64,000 nt of DNA, taken from contig NC_085095.1 of assembly GCF_963422355.1 (NCBI RefSeq), positions 6,205,327 to 6,269,326 on the forward strand. The letters are read 5' to 3'. Under the pieces are notes generated by a model. The model was given only the letters and a program-made list of their open reading frames with translations. It ran no database searches and was not told where the DNA came from. The position numbers were made by a program, and so were the translations under genes. This document shows positions 48,029-58,154 of this stretch, piece by piece. How positions within the stretch are numbered: the stretch's first letter is position 1; every line of letters begins with the position of its first letter. Origin of the DNA: Corticium candelabrum (lineage: Eukaryota; Porifera; Homoscleromorpha; Homosclerophorida; Plakinidae).

Positions 48029-51000
48029 CTACTCACATACAGGGAAGTCCCAACTAAGGACTTCAGCTACTTCCGCAAGTATGCGGCTAGATATCATTCT
48101 AGCGTTATAAATCCATAATCTAACAGAAAGCTGCTCTAGCAAATTCTTTAAAGCCTTCCAGAAGGGAACAGCTAACACAGCACATACTTTTGAGGATATA
48201 GACTTCAAAGTCTCTAGACTGTCTGGTGACCAAAGGCCAAGTGTTTCAACTACCAACGGATAAAATGTACCACCAGTCAAAGATACTCTTGCATGGTGAC
48301 GATCATCCTTGCCCATTTCTGCTGCTTCTGCAACAACTCCTGATGTTTCAGCAACTCGAGCAATGTAAGATGGTTGCAACGTGTTTCTTACAGTGATGTC
48401 AAAATATCCAGGCCGTCCATTCAAGAAATTCGGATGGAAGACATCACCTGGGCGGCATTTGGATTGACCCGAGCTTCTCTGTTCTTTCACAACTTGTTTG
48501 GAATCAATGAGGAGTGATTGCCAAATAGACTCACATAAAGCATTATGTCGATTCAGACGATGTGGACCATGACCACACCCAACAAGATGATCTCCATATG
48601 GGTCAAGTGGATGACCACATATACATCTGATGCTGTTTGGTGGGAACGGAAACACAGGTAGACCCAACCAGTATCTTGCTGCTACAACAAACTCATGGGG
48701 TGACATGGTGAGGCCTAAGTTACGGTTTGGAGTTGCCCGCAACCATGCACCAGTATGAGGAGATGATAATGTCTTCAAGCGAGCCCTATCTCTGAGACTC
48801 ACTGAATTGAGTAGGTTGGAAAATGAGATGTCATCTAGTTGAATTTGAATCTGATGTTGTGTAGCTGTCACCAAATCTAATGAAGGTGAATCCTTTCTTG
48901 AAAGTAGGTTATGCACGATTCCTCGTGCTTCGTCTTCTCCAGGCAAGGGTTTGATCAAAGTGAGAAGAGAAGGATGGTTACGTTTCAGTAAGCAATTAAC
49001 TAACTTTCGATTTGAGTTACAGCTGCCAAGAAAAGCGGAAGGTGAAGTAGATAAGGCCTCCCGGATACCCATACCTCCTTTTCCAATTGGCAATACTGCT
49101 TGTGACCATGCAAAGTCAGAAATTGAAGATCTTGTGATACGGCTGAGAGATCGGCGTAACCCTTTATCGAAAATAGACAATGTGCTCGTAGCAACCCCAG
49201 GTCTCACAGATCGTAGCAAATGGTTGATTTTACATATGGACAGGCAACTTCTCAACAACTGAAGTTCCACTTGTGGATTTTCAAGATCAGAGAGATGAGA
49301 TTGGGTATTTGCTACTTGATCGACTCGCTTCTTGAAACAATTAGTGAAGAAATCCGATGAACCAAACACAGGAGAACCAAGCAATTCCATTCCATCTGAC
49401 AACCGGTGTACTTCTGGTGGAAATTCTGGATGTGTTCGATCTCCTGAAGGCCAAAACACTTCACACTTTGATAAATTGACATGAAGGCCCAGGGAAGGAC
49501 CTTTCTCTATGATGAAGTTTATTAACTTTGAGACAGATTTCCGTGTGCCAGCAAAAGTACCATCGTCAAGGTACCACAAATTTAGGTCTAAGCCAGGCAC
49601 TTCTCCAACTTCATCCATTAGTTCTAGGACGACTAAGGAGAACAGCAGTGGTCCCAGTGGATCGCCTTGTTGGACTCCTGCTGTAGATGTAAGGTGATGA
49701 TAGCCAAAGCGCAACTCAGCAGCACAGTGATAGCACCACTGTACCCAAGCTACCAATTCAGGAAATTCACTGCCAAGTCTCTTCAGGAATGAATTGCGAT
49801 GGCATTCATTGAACGCATTCTTCATGTCCAGTTTGAAACAGCACAGGTCATGTCTAGCACTGTTCTCTTCAATGTATGACCTTAGAGAATGAACACTTGC
49901 CTCTAAACCTCCTCGTATTCCAACACCTACCTGACCATATGGTAAGAAGACGTCCGGTAAGCGAGGTTTTATAGCAGAACAGCGAAGACGGCTAGCCAAA
50001 CGACGCAACACTTCCCCAACAGCAATGGGCCGAATGCCGCCAGCCTTCTTTTGGAGAGCAGTCAAAGGGGCACCAGACAGGAAGGGAGAAATGTTGCGAT
50101 CAAGTTTTCCAGACAACAAGAGACACATCAATCGTGTTAGGTTTTCTAAACAGGACTGCGCTTCTGGAACATTGCAACCTCGTATAGCATCAATTAAGTG
50201 TTGTGCTCGAAGATGAGAATAACCGGGACTTGAGCCATTGGGAAATGCTTCCAATGCAGAAATAACCTCCTGAGAGTCCACAACTAGTGAAGGTGGGACT
50301 TCCTCTAGCCAAGCAGGAAGATCGTGAACTGGATGTCGATTTGCCAACTCTTCTAAAGCTTCACTGCTGTCATGAGAGGCACAACCTCGTGAACCCAAAG
50401 CCTGAAGTGCATCACTGTATCGACCTTCTGAAGCCAATCTCAATGATCTTCGAGTATTTGTGGTAGCGGTATTTGAGGAATTCAATGAAACATGGCAAGG
50501 GTTAGTCTCAGCCTTGACATCCAGCCACAGTGATAGAATATCTCCATCCAACCAACGTTGAAGGCGAGAAGACAAAATTTCCTTTACAACGTACCTTTTC
50601 TTTCTCCCACCACGAGGAGGACAGCGAAGGGTAGCTTTGGCCAGCATGAAGAGGCGAGCAAAGCCCCACAGGCCACCCTCACAAGCACACCGTAATTCTT
50701 TAGCTAAAACCACACTTAGAAGTGGTCTAACTGATTTTGGGACATGAGTAACTGTCTGAACTGGTGTGGTGACAACTTCGTTCATCAGTGAATTGAAAAC
50801 AGACAATTCCATGTCACCAACAGCTGGATAGGACATCATAGAAGCTGCTTTAATACCCTCGAGCACCAAATTAGAAGATGAGGATACAGGCACTGATGAA
50901 GAAGTAATCCTTGAAGCTGATGTTGGAGCTACCTCAGGTGAATTCTGAATTCCAATATCACCGTTAACAGCTGTGGATTCACACTGACTCAACCAGGATG

Positions 51001-51322
51001 ATGCACTTGGATGGGTCATCAAACCACGACATCTACCACGACCAGGACCTAGAGAACGTCGGCAAAATGAGAAACGATTACCATAAGCAAAGCCACATTC
51101 TGAACATAAGCGACGGTTGTGGAATTCTAAGAACTGAACATCCGGGAAATTTCTGTAGCAAATGTGGTTTGCATTTATGTGTTGAAACAGCGAAACTGTG
51201 TCTCTTGTCACCAGAGAACATAAAGGACAACATGAATTAGGACTTTGAGTAGAACGCCTACAGTCAGGGGGATCATCTTCTTCGGTATCACTCTCTACGC
51301 AACCAGAACCAGACTCAGACAT
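48029..51322 (-). CDS. Reverse transcriptase with C-terminal endonuclease-like domain, 1,097 aa
   Basis: The frame is uninterrupted. Order: acidic N-terminus; zinc-finger-like CCPLCSLVTRD...HINANH (~32-54) and CSECGFAYGNRF; a Ser-rich linker; the RT domain (~380-650) with CFKLDMKNAFNE (~495), GVQQGDPLGPLLFS (~550) and the catalytic box LWYLDDGTFAG (~582, YLDD rather than YADD), then GLHVNLSKCEVFWPSGD. Near the C-terminus comes CICGHPLDPYGDHLVGCGHG with a following RH, then RPGDVFHPNF and GYFDITVRN. That Cys/His knuckle plus the PD...D pattern resembles the restriction-like endonuclease of R2/CRE-type LINEs. Closely similar ORFs are common in coral genomes, from memory. Such proteins copy their RNA at a nicked target. 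Exact clade uncertain; intactness suggests recent activity. Confidence 0.85.
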   Translation of the reverse strand: MSESGSGCVESDTEEDDPPDCRRSTQSPNSCCPLCSLVTRDTVSLFQHINANHICYRNFPDVQFLEFHNRRLCSECGFAYGNRFSFCRRSLGPGRGRCRGLMTHPSASSWLSQCESTAVNGDIGIQNSPEVAPTSASRITSSSVPVSSSSNLVLEGIKAASMMSYPAVGDMELSVFNSLMNEVVTTPVQTVTHVPKSVRPLLSVVLAKELRCACEGGLWGFARLFMLAKATLRCPPRGGRKKRYVVKEILSSRLQRWLDGDILSLWLDVKAETNPCHVSLNSSNTATTNTRRSLRLASEGRYSDALQALGSRGCASHDSSEALEELANRHPVHDLPAWLEEVPPSLVVDSQEVISALEAFPNGSSPGYSHLRAQHLIDAIRGCNVPEAQSCLENLTRLMCLLLSGKLDRNISPFLSGAPLTALQKKAGGIRPIAVGEVLRRLASRLRCSAIKPRLPDVFLPYGQVGVGIRGGLEASVHSLRSYIEENSARHDLCCFKLDMKNAFNECHRNSFLKRLGSEFPELVAWVQWCYHCAAELRFGYHHLTSTAGVQQGDPLGPLLFSLVVLELMDEVGEVPGLDLNLWYLDDGTFAGTRKSVSKLINFIIEKGPSLGLHVNLSKCEVFWPSGDRTHPEFPPEVHRLSDGMELLGSPVFGSSDFFTNCFKKRVDQVANTQSHLSDLENPQVELQLLRSCLSICKINHLLRSVRPGVATSTLSIFDKGLRRSLSRITRSSISDFAWSQAVLPIGKGGMGIREALSTSPSAFLGSCNSNRKLVNCLLKRNHPSLLTLIKPLPGEDEARGIVHNLLSRKDSPSLDLVTATQHQIQIQLDDISFSNLLNSVSLRDRARLKTLSSPHTGAWLRATPNRNLGLTMSPHEFVVAARYWLGLPVFPFPPNSIRCICGHPLDPYGDHLVGCGHGPHRLNRHNALCESIWQSLLIDSKQVVKEQRSSGQSKCRPGDVFHPNFLNGRPGYFDITVRNTLQPSYIARVAETSGVVAEAAEMGKDDRHHARVSLTGGTFYPLVVETLGLWSPDSLETLKSISSKVCAVLAVPFWKALKNLLEQLSVRLWIYNARMISSRILAEVAEVLSWDFPVCE

Positions 51323-51393
51323 GATTCACCTCAAACTGTGCATAGAGGCCAACGAAAGAAAATGTTGAATGCAACAGCAGCAGCAAGTCTTGG

Positions 51394-51495
51394 GTGACGA
51401 CAGAAACCAAACGTTGAGCTCAAAGAAAGAATCCAATGTCAAACGTGACGACAGAAACCAAACGTTGAGCGCAAAGAAAGAATCCAAAGTCAAAC
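51394..51495. repeat. Two 51-bp tandem units upstream of LINE ORF
   Basis: GTGACGACAGAAACCAAACG starts units at 51394 and 51445, nearly identical. In minus orientation they lie about 70 bp upstream of the LINE start codon, where LINE promoters often carry monomer repeats. Confidence 0.85.
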
Positions 51496-51875
51496 GCTCG
51501 CGATCGTCGATGGCTTGGTGGGGTGATTGTGACGTCACAATGCAGATAGTACAGATCTGGTGAAAAACAAGTAGAATTCGACGGAAAACGCGAAATTCAC
51601 GGATATTGATGCCAGGAAACCAACAGACGAAGATAATGAAGGAGTATGAGATGGGAGAACGGCAGGAAAACGATCAACTCGAGGTAAAAATTCAAATGGC
51701 GGCGACCGTTGAAATGTGCAGTCTGGACAAACCGCAAGTCACACGTAAAACGCACCTGAATTCCTGTCAATGTACTGGAAACCAACAAACGAAGCCAAAA
51801 TGGAACGACCAAAGGCACTCTGAAACAGAGAAGACCGTCACAAAACGGAGCCTAACAAAAGGACGCCACCATTGC

Positions 51876-51880
<5 letters not shown>

Positions 51881-51917
<37 letters not shown>
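51881..51917. repeat. (TA)n microsatellite
   Basis: About 37 bp of TA. The surrounding 51,500-52,240 holds no recognised gene; GGAAACCAACARACGAAG appears twice (about 51,613 and 51,777). Confidence 0.9.
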
Positions 51918-51920
<3 letters not shown>

Positions 51921-52239
51921 TCCAAATATATATGCTGAAATATGAAAGCCTCCTGTCTCTTCCACGGACTGGACAATAAAGATATTCGACATATAGCAGA
52001 CAATCACAGCAACACCATCAGCAACGATTGAAGAGTTTGCCAATATCTATAGGAAGGCAACTTCCAAACCTTTCTCATTCATGCTTCTCGACAAGACGAG
52101 TAAACATATACCAGAAATGTATCAATGTGGATTGATAGGTTTTATTTAACACAATCGTTACTGTCACTACAATACTGTCACTACATTTTATGTAACCCTA
52201 TAGTATGGCATTTGCGCAAGTCAAGAGCGTGTAAGACCG

Positions 52240-53400
52240 TAAAGCGTTGATCGAGAAATTTCTCAAGAATAGGGAGATTCTCAGGAAGCGAATCATTGAC
52301 AAAATAATCCGTAAACAACGTTTTCAGGAAGATGTGGCTCAACCATTGCAACGACCCATCAAAGCAGAGTTGGACCAACAACAAGACAAATTAATAATAA
52401 AATTACAAGAGGGTCAAAGGCCCTGGCAACAACACAGGCCGGCATCGTCAATGCTATCGCAAATCTACCACCTCTCAAAGCCATTATGAGTGCTCCAACG
52501 TTACCAGAGGTCTTGTCAGAAGCATTGCCAGCGTTAGAGGCAGCCGCTATACCAGCGCTCGATACAGATGCAGGACTAGAACCAAAGGTGTTGGGGGTCT
52601 ATAAGCTTCTGTTACCCTCCGAGATAGTGAAAGGTGACCTATCCCAAATTGATCCGTTACAACAGTATGTTAGTAAGGAATTACAATTGCTTGGTCCTAG
52701 TAAGAAAGGTGGACACCAGAAAGACAAGAATCTATTTCCAGAACCATAAAGACCTTGCAAAATTACAACAAAACTTTCAAGGGTATACAAGACCATTCTT
52801 CTAAAATAGTCCCTGGACAAACTGTCTGACCTTCCCGTCAACAAATTATCCAAGAAGTACCGGCCACAATCCCCCCAAATCAAATATTACAGTCCCCGGA
52901 CGAACTCAGTCGTCGCTTGAAAGTATTATCACCAGAGAAGACTACAAAAACATTCACTATTATGTAGAGTAGTACTACATGGGTCAAGCACAATAGAGCA
53001 GAGGTATGACAACCCGTGAGCTCTATGATGATCTTGAAATACACATGAAAGCGATGCGTATGAAATTTAAACTTGCCATTCTAAAACTCGTGATGGCTAT
53101 TTGAGAAAATAACGATAGAGTGTTGACCGATATCATCTTGGATTATGCAAATCAATTGTATCGGGAGAAAGAGTTTACACGAGTCGAGTACTTGGATATA
53201 TGCAAACATATTCAGGAAGCGAGAGAAAATCTTATCTAGTTCTATATATAGTGCTATGAGTGAAACGGTTCTAGTATTAGACAGCAAGACGGCCGTGAGA
53301 CGTTCAAGTTCTGAGTTTACCGTAGAACTACGCCCACTTCTTCCCCTTGACAAATACGTTGACTATAAATTGGCGTTGATCTCCAGCGAAATGTGATATT
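52240..53400 (+). pseudogene. Polinton fossil B: late-gene-like remnants
   Basis: Frames on the plus strand read IEKFLKNREILRKRIIDKII, MSAPTLPEVLSEALPALEAA with LLLPSEIVKGDLSQIDPLQQ, and near the end MSETVLVLDSKTAVRRSSSE with FTVELRPLLPLDKYVDYKLA. The last resembles the start of structural proteins in Polintons and related elements. Family membership is inferred mostly from position beyond the ATPase. Broken. Confidence 0.45.
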
Positions 53401-53975
53401 TGTGGTATAATATCATGACAGACAACAATTGGCTCAGACACTGCAACAATATAGTGAGTCAGAGCTCAGGTATCACGTGGTGCTTACAACATCACCGACT
53501 TGAACTTATTTGTTTCTTTGTTGTAAACTATCCTGGGCAAAAGCAGTTTTATTTGTTTTGCAATTGGTTAGAAAATATGACTATCACGATTTTGTGTGAG
53601 CAGTGTGCGGTGTGTCCTCTGCCATTTTGGAAGCGGCGTTGCGCGTGCTCCAGTACTTGGCACTAGCAGGCGCGTCTGCTGACACTCGCAGGCTCTTCTG
53701 TTGTTCTCAGATATCCCCAAAACGTTTATGATGAGACACGCGAAGAGTTGGCAAATCTGTCTAGAAAAGGTGCAACAAGACAACAAAGGAAGCGTGACTA
53801 TAAATCTCTCTGCTGTGCGCACGGTAGGCCTATCTAAAAAATGCGCTCAGCGGCTACAAATTGTCCAGGACGTTAAAACTGAATGCAAGTGACAAAAGTG
53901 CACTTCATATGCTCTTAAAGATGTAGGTTGGACTTTTTAGGGTAATTACATACATAAGACAGCTTGTGTATAATC
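53401..53975. other. Nothing recognised
   Basis: Short frames only (for example 53400-53666 and 53701-53892), with no family and no inverted ends seen. Confidence 0.4.
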
Positions 53976-54128
53976 AGGGGCGCATTTCTTTGAGCTCACC
54001 CAAACTCCACACACTAACATGGAGATAGAATGAGCTCAACCGGATTAGGTTGTGGAGATAAAGAAACCCAGTAGACGTCCACAAACTCTACCAGATTAGG
54101 TTGTGGAGAATAAAGAAATGCGCGCCCT
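53976..54128. mobile_element. 153-bp TIR element
   Basis: AGGGGCGCATTTCTTT at 53976 pairs with reverse-strand AGGGCGCGCATTTCTTT from 54128. Inside, CGGATTAGGTTGTGGAGA/CAGATTAGGTTGTGGAGA is repeated with about 58-bp spacing. Confidence 0.7.
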
Positions 54129-54347
54129 AGATCTAGCCACATAGCAGAGCGCCCCTCTGAGTAGTGCACACACCAAACATTATTGGGAAGTGTTAGGAGC
54201 AACGTCTACCACACTGGTTTCACTCAGCTAATGATGAAAATGCCCATTGTTTGTAGTTTGGGTTCATTCTGAGGCACTCTGTAAGCTGTACGCACCTAGT
54301 ACCGTTCATGCAAAAGTGAATGAACAAGATTCGAAAACATTACAAAA

Positions 54348-54563
54348 GGATTTAGTAGGAATGGCTACACAAATCAACAAAAAGCGAACAAACAAGCGTG
54401 GATGGCTCAATACTGTGCCAAATAATTTGACGGTGCCATGACTAACTCACCATTGCAGAAAATTGTAACACAGTGTGAGTTAGTCATATGGCACCCTCAA
54501 TTTGGCACAGTATTGAACCATCCACACTTGTATTTGTGTTTGCTTTTTGTTCCTACTAAATCC
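54348..54563. mobile_element. ~215-bp palindromic element
   Basis: GGATTTAGTAGGA (54348) and TCCTACTAAATCC (54551-54563) bound arms of about 100 bp. They share GTGGATGG(C)TCAATACTGTGC, AATTTGA and GTGCCATGACTAACTCAC around a ~20-bp loop. Confidence 0.85.
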
Positions 54564-54672
54564 TATACTATAATACGCCAACCCACGCTTCCCTCTGTCT
54601 GGATGGATGGATGTCTGTAATGCGCTGATCAACACGACGCCCGTCTCTAATAGTTGCGAAATGCGGCGGCCG

Positions 54673-54792
54673 TAGTCTTGTACCAGACCCTCTCACGCCG
54701 TCATGCCTGGTTCCCGTATGACAGACATCTCCAGCATTGTCTTGTTATACGAAGCCGGGCATCACGGCGCGAGAGAGTCTGGTATGAGACTA
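54673..54792. mobile_element. 120-bp palindrome, TAGTCTTG family
   Basis: TAGTCTTGTACCAGACCCTC at 54673 mirrors ...GAGAGTCTGGTATGAGACTA at 54792. The inside matches the hairpin ends of the 46174-46873 element (GCCGTCATGCC.GGTTCCCGTAT). Confidence 0.85.
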
Positions 54793-55050
54793 GGCAACCT
54801 GGTCGAGTTGCGCAGGAGTTTGTTTGTTCATGCAATTAATTAAACGAGTATGCGGACGTGACGTGCGCTCGCCAGCCATTTCTTCGCCATGCAGTCACTG
54901 TACGCTATTCTTCGCCAGCCATGCGCCCGCTGCAGTCAGAGTATAAGTCAGTGCGCTGCATGACGTGTAGTGGGACAGAACTCAGACTCAAGTGAATACA
55001 ACGCGCGCGCGCGTGCGTGTGTATGTGTGCGTGCGTGCGTGTGTGCACTA

Positions 55051-55219
55051 TTGGTGTTGATTAATTTCTCTAAGCATAAAATAAGAAACTGTCACAACTG
55101 AAAACAAGTAAAAAGATTTCATTGAGTTTACACACAGCACAAGAAAATAATACATTTTTCAAATGTTTTGGTTTTTAGTGGACATTCATCAGGCCAGTGG
55201 ACCTGTACGTGCACGCACG

Positions 55220-55281
<62 letters not shown>
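55051..55281. repeat. Dispersed repeat followed by (CA)n
   Basis: TTGGTGTTGATTAATTTCTC through ATTTCATTGAGTTTACACAC, AGCACAAGAAAATAATACAT and AGTGGACCTG has a close copy at 61488-61625; both run into GCACGC and CA repeats (here 55217-55281). A GT/GC-rich tract precedes it (55,000-55,050). Confidence 0.8.
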
Positions 55282-55285
<4 letters not shown>

Positions 55286-55361
55286 CCGTAACGTTACGTA
55301 AATGCCCACTCTTTCTCAACACTCCACCTCTAAATGATTAATCTTTGGCATTACAGTAGTT

Positions 55362-55473
55362 GTTCAGCTATGAGCCTATAAGAAAAGAGACTTTGTAAAA
55401 GTCACGAGACTTGGCGAGTAGCGTACTCTAAACGTATAGGGCTAAACCGACTTCCGGTCTGGGGACTATGTGT

Positions 55474-55519
<46 letters not shown>

Positions 55520-56066
55520 ATGTCTGTCACGCTACAGGAATGTGCCACGCCTTCTTAGTGTGGCCCAATCACGAAGCATTAATTCCTTTATGTCGTACGT
55601 GGCAACCAAAGACAATGGACGAACAGCCAACCGTAGGCGCGAAACTATCATGAGAGAGTTTTATTACCAGAACAGCGTAATTCATGTTTGCGATTGCTAG
55701 AATCTGTCGGAAATAAACAACAGAACTCACCTGTCTGCAACTGCTGACCCAAAATCGATCTCTTTCTTGGTTTTACGATATTTATACGGGAATCTAACAT
55801 TACGTAACCATAAGAGATTCTATGTCCCGTATATAATGACTCTACTTGAGACTAAGTTACTACGGACTTGCGGTCACGTGAAACGACAGTCGCTATGTAG
55901 GATTTTAAATACATGTTACAAGTAGCACGTCTAGAAAGAAAATAGCGTGTATATTCGCATTTCTTTGCGACAATTACTCCTCCTACGGTACGTGGCCCCG
56001 TGTTCAGGACTTTGAAAGCTCATAGCTGTAGAAGCGACGGTGTAAGCACAGCTTCAATTACTAGTT
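55362..56066 (+). mobile_element. ~705-bp dispersed element, copy 1
   Basis: It starts GTTCAGCTATGAGCCTATAA and ends CAGCTTCAATTACTAGTT. Near the ends CAGCTATGAGCC and GGCTCATAGCTG are inverse. It contains a (GGCT)n tract (55476-55518) and CCTTTATGTCGTACGTGGCA, TTTCTTGGTTTTACGA and ACGACAGTCGCTATGTAGGA, all present in the other copies. No ORF of known type; non-autonomous. Confidence 0.8.
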
Positions 56067-56835
56067 GTAGACACAAAATACAGATTGCCAGAAATTCTGC
56101 CTTCATTGATAAATGGGCAAATAAGATCTTTGCCATTTGAGAGTCATGTACATTGAGCAACATTGAAATTATTCATCACCAGTGACCACCACACTGTGTG
56201 GTGACGTACATAAGTCAAATGAAATAATAAAAGTTATCACTCCTCCTTATCTTTTTATCTGTGCACTTTAATGTGTAACAAACTATAATGTGAAGTGAAG
56301 TAAAACTGATACCAGGTCTTCCTACAGTCCACTACGAACAGTTGGGAAACCCAGTCTGAGCTGCGAGCGTCTAGTAACAATGTTACTTCTTAGGTCTTCG
56401 GGCTAGAAGTCTAGCCAAAGCGGTGTACGTAGATCTAGGAAGTGTTGCAACACTTGCAGAACTAGTGCCAGCAGATCGCCTCTCTACATGCGGAACTCGT
56501 GCGTAACGCATTGCGAGCTAGTCTCCGCATGCAAAATCGGCCAATTCACATGCGTAAACGACATTTGCAAGAGACTCACTTGCGGATCTCATGCGATCGC
56601 ATGAATATTTTCTATAGGGTAAACACCATACATTTAGAATGCATATTAGCTAAATCTCATTTCTTTGGCAATACAAACAGCATGATAATAAACTTGACTA
56701 AGAAATTGAATCACATGACATCAAACTAACAGCAATTTCTTAATTTTAAAACACTTCCCCAAACACATCAAAACTTGTGTGCGAGTGACAAAAACCTAAA
56801 CTAAACTGTAGCCATCACTAATTAATTATATATTG
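56067..56835. other. Nothing recognised
   Basis: Spacer between copies 1 and 2 of the dispersed element. No gene, repeat or inverted ends were noticed. Confidence 0.45.
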
Positions 56836-57044
56836 ACTAGTAATTGAAGCTGTGTTTACACCGTCGCTTCTACAGCTATGAGCCTTCAAAGTCCTGAACA
56901 CGGTACCACGTACGGTAGAAGGAGTAATTGTCGCAAAGAATTACGAATATACACGTATTTTCTTTCTAGACGTGCTACTTGTAAAATGTATTTAAAATCC
57001 TATATAGCGACTGTCGTTTGGTGTGACCGCAAAGTCCGTAAATA
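56836..57044 (-). mobile_element. Dispersed element, copy 2 (one end, inverted)
   Basis: It is the reverse complement of the right ~210 bp of copy 1 (ACTAGTAATTGAAGCTGTGT through GACCGCAAAGTCCGTAAATA), joined directly to copy 3. Confidence 0.8.
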
Positions 57045-57599
57045 GTTCAGCTATGAGCCTCTAGGAAAAGGGACTTTGTAAAAGTCACAAGACTTGGCGA
57101 GTAGCGTACTCTAAACGTATAGGGCTGAACCGACTTCCGGTCTGGGACTTGTGGCTGGCTGGCTGGCTATGTCTGTCACGCTGCAGGAATGTACCACGCC
57201 TCTTTTGTGTGGCCCAATCACGAAATATTAATTCCTTTATGTCGTATGTGGCAACCAAAGACAATGAACGAACAGCCAATCGTACGCGCGAAACTTCCTT
57301 GAGAGAGTTTTATTTCCAGAACAGTGTAATTCATGTTTGCGATTGTTAGGACTTGTCGGAAATAAACAACACAACTCACCTGTCTACAATTACTGACCCA
57401 AAATAGATCGCTTTCTTGGTTTTACGAGAGTTATACGAGAATCTAACATGACGTAACCATGAGAGATTTTATGTTCCGTATATGATGACTCTACTTACGA
57501 CTACAGACTATTTACGGACTTTGCGGTCAAGCGAAACGACAGTCGCTATGTAGGATTCTCAATACATGTTACAGGTAGCACGTCTAGAAAGAAAATAGC

Positions 57600-57661
<62 letters not shown>

Positions 57662-57764
57662 AATTCTTCGCGACAATTACTCCTCCTACCGTCCGTGGTG
57701 TTCAGGACTTTGAAGGCTCATAGCTGTAGAAGCGACTGTGTAAACACAGCTTCAATTACTAGTT
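57045..57764 (+). mobile_element. Dispersed element, copy 3
   Basis: Same borders and internal segments as copy 1, with a shorter GGCT tract and a ~55-bp (TA)n expansion at 57603-57657. It is followed at once by inverted copy 4. Confidence 0.85.
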
Positions 57765-58135
57765 ATCGTAAAACCAAGAAAGCGATCGATTTTTGGTCAG
57801 CAGTTGCAGACAGGTGAATTCTGTTGTTATTTCCGACAGGTCTTAGTAATCGCAAACATGAATTACACTGTTCTTGTACGAAAACTCTCTCAAGGATTTT
57901 TCACGCGTATGATTGGCTGTTCGTCCATTGTCTTTGGTTGCCACGTACGACATAAAGGAATTAATGTTTCGTGATTGGGTCACACAAAGGAGGCGTGGCA
58001 CATTCCTGCAGCGTGACAGCCAGCCACATAGTCTTCAGACCGGAAGTCGGTTCAGCCCTATACGTTTAGAGTACGCTATTCGCCAAGTCTCATGACTTTA
58101 CAAAGTCCCTTTTCTTATAGGCTCATAGCTGAATA
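57765..58135 (-). mobile_element. Dispersed element, copy 4 (left half, inverted)
   Basis: Reverse complement of the left ~370 bp of copy 1, from TATCGTAAAACCAAGAAAGC to TTATAGGCTCATAGCTGAA. Confidence 0.8.
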
Positions 58136-58154
58136 AAGATCATATTCATTGTCC

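Larger units (their letters stand above)
47990..51500 (-). mobile_element. Non-LTR retrotransposon (LINE-like), apparently intact ORF
   Basis: The element carries one large ORF (48029-51322, minus). It has a very short 3' UTR with AAATAAATAAATA leading into TA repeats, and a probable 5' UTR containing a 51-bp tandem repeat (51394-51495). It lies inside Polinton fossil B. The 5' border could not be fixed and no target duplication was confirmed. Confidence 0.7.

Noticed and set aside
47410-48057. 215-aa plus-strand frame with repeated VSLSL segments
   Set aside because: It crosses tandem repeat units and TA sequence. The minus strand shows the better-conserved module, so the plus frame is probably chance.
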